In this document: positions 60,401 to 64,000 of the stretch, one piece after another | Numbering within the stretch: the first letter of the stretch is position 1 | Layout of the letters: every line of letters starts with the position of its first letter | NCBI RefSeq assembly: GCF_932526225.1 | Contig: NC_064037.1 | Span: 17,460,471-17,524,470, forward strand | Direction: 5' to 3' | Length of the DNA: 64,000 nt | From: Nematostella vectensis | Lineage: Eukaryota; Cnidaria; Anthozoa; Actiniaria; Edwardsiidae | The notes under the pieces: model-generated | Databases searched by the model: none | What the model saw: only the letters and a program-made list of their open reading frames with translations | Told to the model about the DNA's origin: nothing | Translations under genes and position numbers: made by a program

Positions 60401-63368
60401 ATCCTTTGTGTAAGTGCAAATAATTGGAAGCAGTAGCAGGGCATAGTAAGGTTCATAGGTCCTCTTGTGGACATAAATGAGGTTAAGCACCTCAGTGGCA
60501 ACCTTGGAAAAAGCTGTCATCATTTCCCTGTCCTGTAAGGCAGGTGAAGAATGGAACATCTCTCTCACAGCATGTCTGATTACACCATCTATAGGTGAGC
60601 AAACAGCAGAGCTGATCCCTAACTCCTTCACGCCCCAAGATATGGCCTCGGCAAACTCCTGGTGAGCATCCTCAATCACTCTTTTGATGTCCTGGGTCTC
60701 TAGTGTATCTCCTTGGTAAAGTTTGATCTTCCATATAAGTTGCCGTAGGGTGCTTGGTAATTGATGACCATGTAGACGTTGGCAGACCGTTTGGAGTCTA
60801 TTTGGGTGTGCTAGTAAAATTTGTTTGATGGCTAGTCCCAATGTTTCACTTTGAATCCCAGTGATGTGGAGATCATCGGCTTTAGGATTGCTCTGTGGAT
60901 AAAAGCTCATTGAATTTAGACGGAAGAATTTCCTCATGACATGCAAATAGATTTTTTACTTTTTTTTTACTGTATTTTCTCAGAAAAACAATTCTTCACA
61001 ATTCAGGTTTTGCTGCAAAGGATTCTAATAAACTATCGATTGTTCTTACAATTTGTAATTTAATTTGGCTTAGGACATCATTAAGTCTATTTGGGCACAA
61101 TTAATGATGTGCTTATGTATGTTTGCAAGCTTAGGTATAGAAAGCAGCTCATACTCATACTCATACTCTCCAATGTGGGACATCTTTGCCACCCAACCTT
61201 AATCAAAAGTTGTTTTCATGCTTATTCTGGGTTCCTTGGACCTGGAAATGTTTTGTTGCTTTGTTTGGCTTATAAAAAAACTGTTTTGATTAAAGGAGAG
61301 GAGTTCGCCCGCCTCCCTGTCAATGTGTATCTAAGACTCCCATGATGCAGTGCAGGCATGTAAGGTGGCCTAAACATGGCGACTCGCTTGCGATGGTGTC
61401 AGCATTAATAATTGCGATGGTGTTAGCATTAATAATTGCGATGGTGTTAGCATTAATAATTGCGACGGTGTTAGCATTAATAATTGCGATGGTGTTAGCA
61501 TTAATAATTGCGATGGTGTCAGCATTAATAATTGCGATGGTGTTAGCATTAATAATTGCGATGGTGTTAGCATTAATAATTGCGATGGTGTTAGCATTAA
61601 TAATTGCGATGGTGTTAGCATTAATAATTGCGATGGTGTTAGCATTAATAATTGCGATGGTGTTAGCATTAATAATTGCGATGGTGTTAGCATTAATAAT
61701 TGCGATGGTGTTAGCATTAATAATTGCGAAGGTGTTAGCATTAATAATTGCGGCTGATGGCTGTAAAATGGGACCTGAAGGAACATCTATTTGTGACTTG
61801 ATTTGTGTTTGCTTGTCTTTATTCGTATTTAGGAATTTTGTGTCTTTTTGTTGATAAATGTTTCTGGTTAAGAAATCAAGGTTGACATTTTGACAATCAA
61901 GTCAAAATTCTATTAAATTGTTTAGATACACTTTTGAAGGTCGTTTATGCCTTGGATGAATCCATGGGTCTGGTAATGTTTAGTTTGCATTTCTGACGTT
62001 TTGAAATTGGGCCTATATTTTACAGCCGTATAGGGACGTTATAGTAATGAATGAGTTAAACTCATTCATTGCACACAATGCACCGCTATCTAGTAAAAAT
62101 AATGATAATGAAGCTACATTCTTTATCGGAAACTCAAATATAAAGGCATACCTTTTCTTCATTCTCTGCTTTAAGTAGTTCTTTCTCCATCCCCCGGTAG
62201 ATAACCCTCTGTCCAAAATCCTTTAACTTCCAAACAGCACTGGAGATCTTACCATCCCGCAGTCTCAGATCACCTACGATGCTATTTATCTCCTTCTGTA
62301 TCCACTTGATAGCTAAATCATGTTCTTCTTTGGAGGGTGTCGAATAAACATAGCTACTTTGGCCCTGGATTAGTGCAGGAGGTTTGCAATATTCATCAAC
62401 AAAGTGCTGCCCCAAAAGATAGCAGATGCATTTTGTGGCTTCTGATTTAGGTGGGAGACTCATCAAACGTTTAGCTAACTCTTGGCTGATAATTTCTCTC
62501 ACCTGAGGGGAAAATTCAGTTTTAGCTACTTAGTATACACCAAATTCTTTGCACAAATAAACACTATTCTATTGTCTGCTGTTTTTTGTGAACAGGGGTT
62601 TCATTAAGTTTCAGAGTTGGCGGTGGAGATTGATAAGTAGGGGATGGAAGTTATTTTATTTTTATCAGTTCAAATAAAACTTAAATCAATTTTTTAGTAG
62701 CCAGCACTCGGTGGAAAATAGTTCCGCCAGCCGCTAGGGCCTTATAACACCTCTGATAAAGATATGAAAACTAGTACAATAAAAAAGTCAACTTACTACA
62801 ATCATGGTATTTTGACCATGACGTTTAAAGCACCGCCAACTATTAACTACTTGTACCAATAATTTTTCGCGTTAGTTTATATTTTTAACGTGACATTCTG
62901 GTTTCACATGTCAGGAACTTCTCTAGTTTCTCATTTACTGTGTCAAATGTTTTTGTGTGTGTTTCAGTCAAGCAAAGAAACATATATCATTTTGAAATTA
63001 AAACATCAAATTAGAAACATAATCTTCACAGATAATCAATGACTGCTAATGGTAGTATGTATGTACAGTCAGGGACCGCGGAGAGGGAAGGGCTGGCAGT
63101 GCTATAGCCCTACCACTTTTTGGCTTGGGATGATTTTTTTTTCAGGGCTCCAGATGTTTTTTAGGGCTCCAGATATATATTTGTTTGGCTTGTCCAAATG
63201 TTTAGCCCTACCACTTTAAATGGCCTCCGCGGTCCCTGACAGTACATAGTAAGTGTGAAGAGTGTGTTTGTCACCTGTTTCCATGGTGACCCTGGTAGTA
63301 TTGTCTCTTGGTAACAAGAATCTAGCCATGTCTCTTCATACATGTCATCTGCCATTCCCAGCCAGCTC
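51494..63368 (-). CDS. Large TBC-like and C2-like domain protein, 5' partial
   Basis: Sixteen minus-strand exons: 63368-63275, 62502-62152, 60892-60388, 60223-59907, 59663-59398, 57260-56960, 56616-56359, 56072-55929, 55374-55206, 55133-55009, 54669-54469, 54117-53945, 53839-53782, 53279-53199, 52528-52460 and 51862-51494. Phases agree throughout; 1,159 residues are visible. Residues ~190-510 resemble a TBC (Rab-GAP) fold: LPSTLRQLIWK, then SVLDQPSLLFIWDQCFLSSW. I see no clear IxxDxxR or YxQ catalytic finger, so GAP activity is doubtful. A Ser/Pro-rich linker follows, then two beta-rich segments likely of C2 type (~590-700 and ~844-990, with GMYIKVEQAFGLP, SLIIRLYSLD and GWTVVPLFYR), then a charged helical tail. 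I do not recognise a named orthologue. The donor at 55008 is the least certain junction. Confidence 0.8.
51870..52366 (-). repeat. 38-bp x13 array abutting a splice acceptor
   Basis: The array begins inside the acceptor of the last TBC-like-gene exon. On the minus strand the true site reads CTCCTTGTTTTCCCTATTTAG, split here as CTCCTTGTTTTCCC then TATTTAG. The upstream units read CTCCTTGTATTCCC then CGCTGAG, each followed by CTATAACAATACAAT. Each unit is thus a diverged copy of the pyrimidine tract plus AG. The array occupies most of the intron 51863-52459. Confidence 0.92.
55655..55868. repeat. 51-bp x4 array, TBC-like gene intron
   Basis: Units contain TATCTTTATCTTGATTGTAG, TCCCTATACCAACACC and CCCTTTACCCC. 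The 17-codon period gives a short repeated open frame on each strand. The array lies in the intron between exons 56072-55929 and 55374-55206. Confidence 0.93.
57690..59255 (-). repeat. 29-bp x~54 array with higher-order period ~690 bp
   Basis: The unit on the plus strand is GTGAGTGTGCGGGCTAGGGT plus ATAACAGAG. On the minus strand it gives TCTGTTATACCCTAG followed by CCCGCAC, an acceptor-like motif. A rare variant AGAGTATAACAGGTGAG recurs at 58161 and 58851, and the surrounding variant order repeats, giving a ~690-bp higher-order unit. It fills most of the 2.1-kb intron between exons 59663-59398 and 57260-56960. Confidence 0.95.
59845..59893. repeat. Simple GACA/GACG repeat
   Basis: A short run of GAGAGACAGAC and GGACGGACGGACGGAC units just after a donor in the TBC-like gene (exon ends at 59907). 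Confidence 0.85.
60893..62151. other. TBC-like gene intron holding the 24-bp array
   Basis: Intron of ~1.26 kb. Apart from the array at 61381-61752 it contains an ATTCATTG/GAATGAGTT mirrored stretch near 62045-62070 and a palindromic AACTCATTCATTG. No exon is seen. Confidence 0.5.
61381..61752. repeat. 24-bp x15 array
   Basis: Near-perfect units of GCGATGGTGTTAGCATTAAT plus AATT. The eight-codon period keeps frames open on both strands (MVLALIIA on plus, SQLLMLTP on minus); both are dismissed as coding. The first-position variants TGTCAGC and GCGACGG are the main differences between units. Confidence 0.95.
62503..63274. other. TBC-like gene intron holding a small MITE
   Basis: Intron of 772 bp. 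Apart from the inverted-repeat element at 63065-63243 nothing structured is seen. Confidence 0.5.
63065..63243. mobile_element. 169-bp inverted-repeat element with ACAGT flanks
   Basis: CAGGGACCGCGGAG at 63070 is mirrored by CTCCGCGGTCCCTG ending at 63238. Both sides are flanked by ACAGT (63065-63069 and 63239-63243), a possible 5-bp target duplication. CAGGG termini recall hAT-type elements, but those usually leave 8-bp duplications, so the family is open. Inside, AGCCCTACCACTTT occurs twice and AGGGCTCCAGAT twice. There is no coding capacity. Confidence 0.78.
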
Positions 63369-64000
63369 CTAGGACAATAATAATAAACAACTTGCTAATG
63401 CAGAACCACATTTGAACATTTGCCTGCATGATCATTTGTGTACACTAATGCCTCACGACAAGTGTCTCCCCATGTCAGGCCTCGGACTTGAAGGTTTTTT
63501 CACATCTATTCTTTCTGTTATTTTCACACTTTTAAACACGAGGTTCCTCTATAAAAGGGAAAGCTCCTCCCACCCCCGGGCTCAAGAACAATCAGTTATC
63601 AATCAGCCGTCAATGAGTCAACATTTCAGGACAATTGCTCTGAGCGCTAAACTCAAATTTCTTATTCTAAACCAAATCAAATATCATTTCTAGAGTTGCC
63701 CACCTAATGTTCTAACTATCATAAAATAATGCTATACCAAGCTGTGTGCACTCAAAAATACGAGCATTTTATTCACAGCGCGATAATAAATTATGAATGT
63801 GCGTTAAATTTTGGATTGCGCAAAATTTAAAATTTTTACAGGGAAAACGTCAGTGGACAGCAAATTACTAATTTATCAATTTCTCAACACAACTGCCTTG
63901 TTACCTTGCAAAAAAAGTTTTTTTCCAGCCTAATGAGCTCAGAAATAGGCAATTTTACAGGAGACTTATAATTTGTGACTGCTAGTGTGGAAGTTTTCTG
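63369..64000. other. Upstream intron of the TBC-like gene, possible further exon
   Basis: The first visible exon begins with one base of a split codon, so an upstream exon must exist. A minus-strand stretch near 63960-63905 reads PVKLPISELIRLEKNFFCK before an AAG|GTAACA donor and looks protein-like. Its phase (0) does not match the next exon, which needs phase 2. I leave it unassigned. Confidence 0.35.

Noticed and set aside
61342-61854. 170-codon hydrophobic frame of MVLALIIA repeats
   Set aside because: 24-bp array artefact with an equally open frame on the opposite strand.

Overview
This is eukaryotic, metazoan nuclear DNA: intron-rich, AT-leaning, with GT-AG exons of animal-type genes and an extreme load of intronic minisatellites. 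Gene content (PPT1, NCBP3, ARL6IP4), compact introns and many small inverted-repeat elements suggest an early-branching animal, most likely a sea anemone such as Nematostella. That placement is an inference and cannot be proven here.

Layout. 46-25133 (-): a coiled-coil gene, 3' partial, seven visible coding exons. One of its introns (about 21.1 kb) is almost entirely a ~43-bp satellite with nested higher-order periods (2.3 kb and 6.49 kb). 25338-36265 (+): a complete ten-exon PPT1 (lysosomal palmitoyl-protein thioesterase), divergent from the coiled-coil gene across a ~200-bp shared promoter. Its introns hold a 40-bp array copied from an exon/donor junction and a 3.8-kb array rich in CACGTG. 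36943-38554 (-): an aldo-keto reductase, convergent with PPT1, with abutting poly(A) signals. 39559-45128 (-): NCBP3, ten exons. 45289-50715 (+): ARL6IP4, five exons, divergent from NCBP3 across ~160 bp. 51494-63368 (-): 16 exons of a large protein with a TBC-like region followed by C2-like segments, 5' partial, which I could not name.

All exon models were built by hand from splice sites, with reading phase checked across every junction. PPT1, NCBP3, ARL6IP4 and the reductase also agree with remembered family motifs.

The most unusual theme is where the tandem arrays sit. In three unrelated genes an intronic minisatellite is a tandem copy of the 3' end of an exon plus its 5' splice site (22128-22373, 27230-28055, 40460-40965). 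Each intron therefore begins with 6 to 21 near-identical donor sites. Other arrays carry repeated acceptor-like sequence (42553-42902, 51870-52366, 57690-59255). Four inverted-repeat elements (MITE-like) lie in introns. Long open frames inside repeats are by-products of periods divisible by three, not genes.
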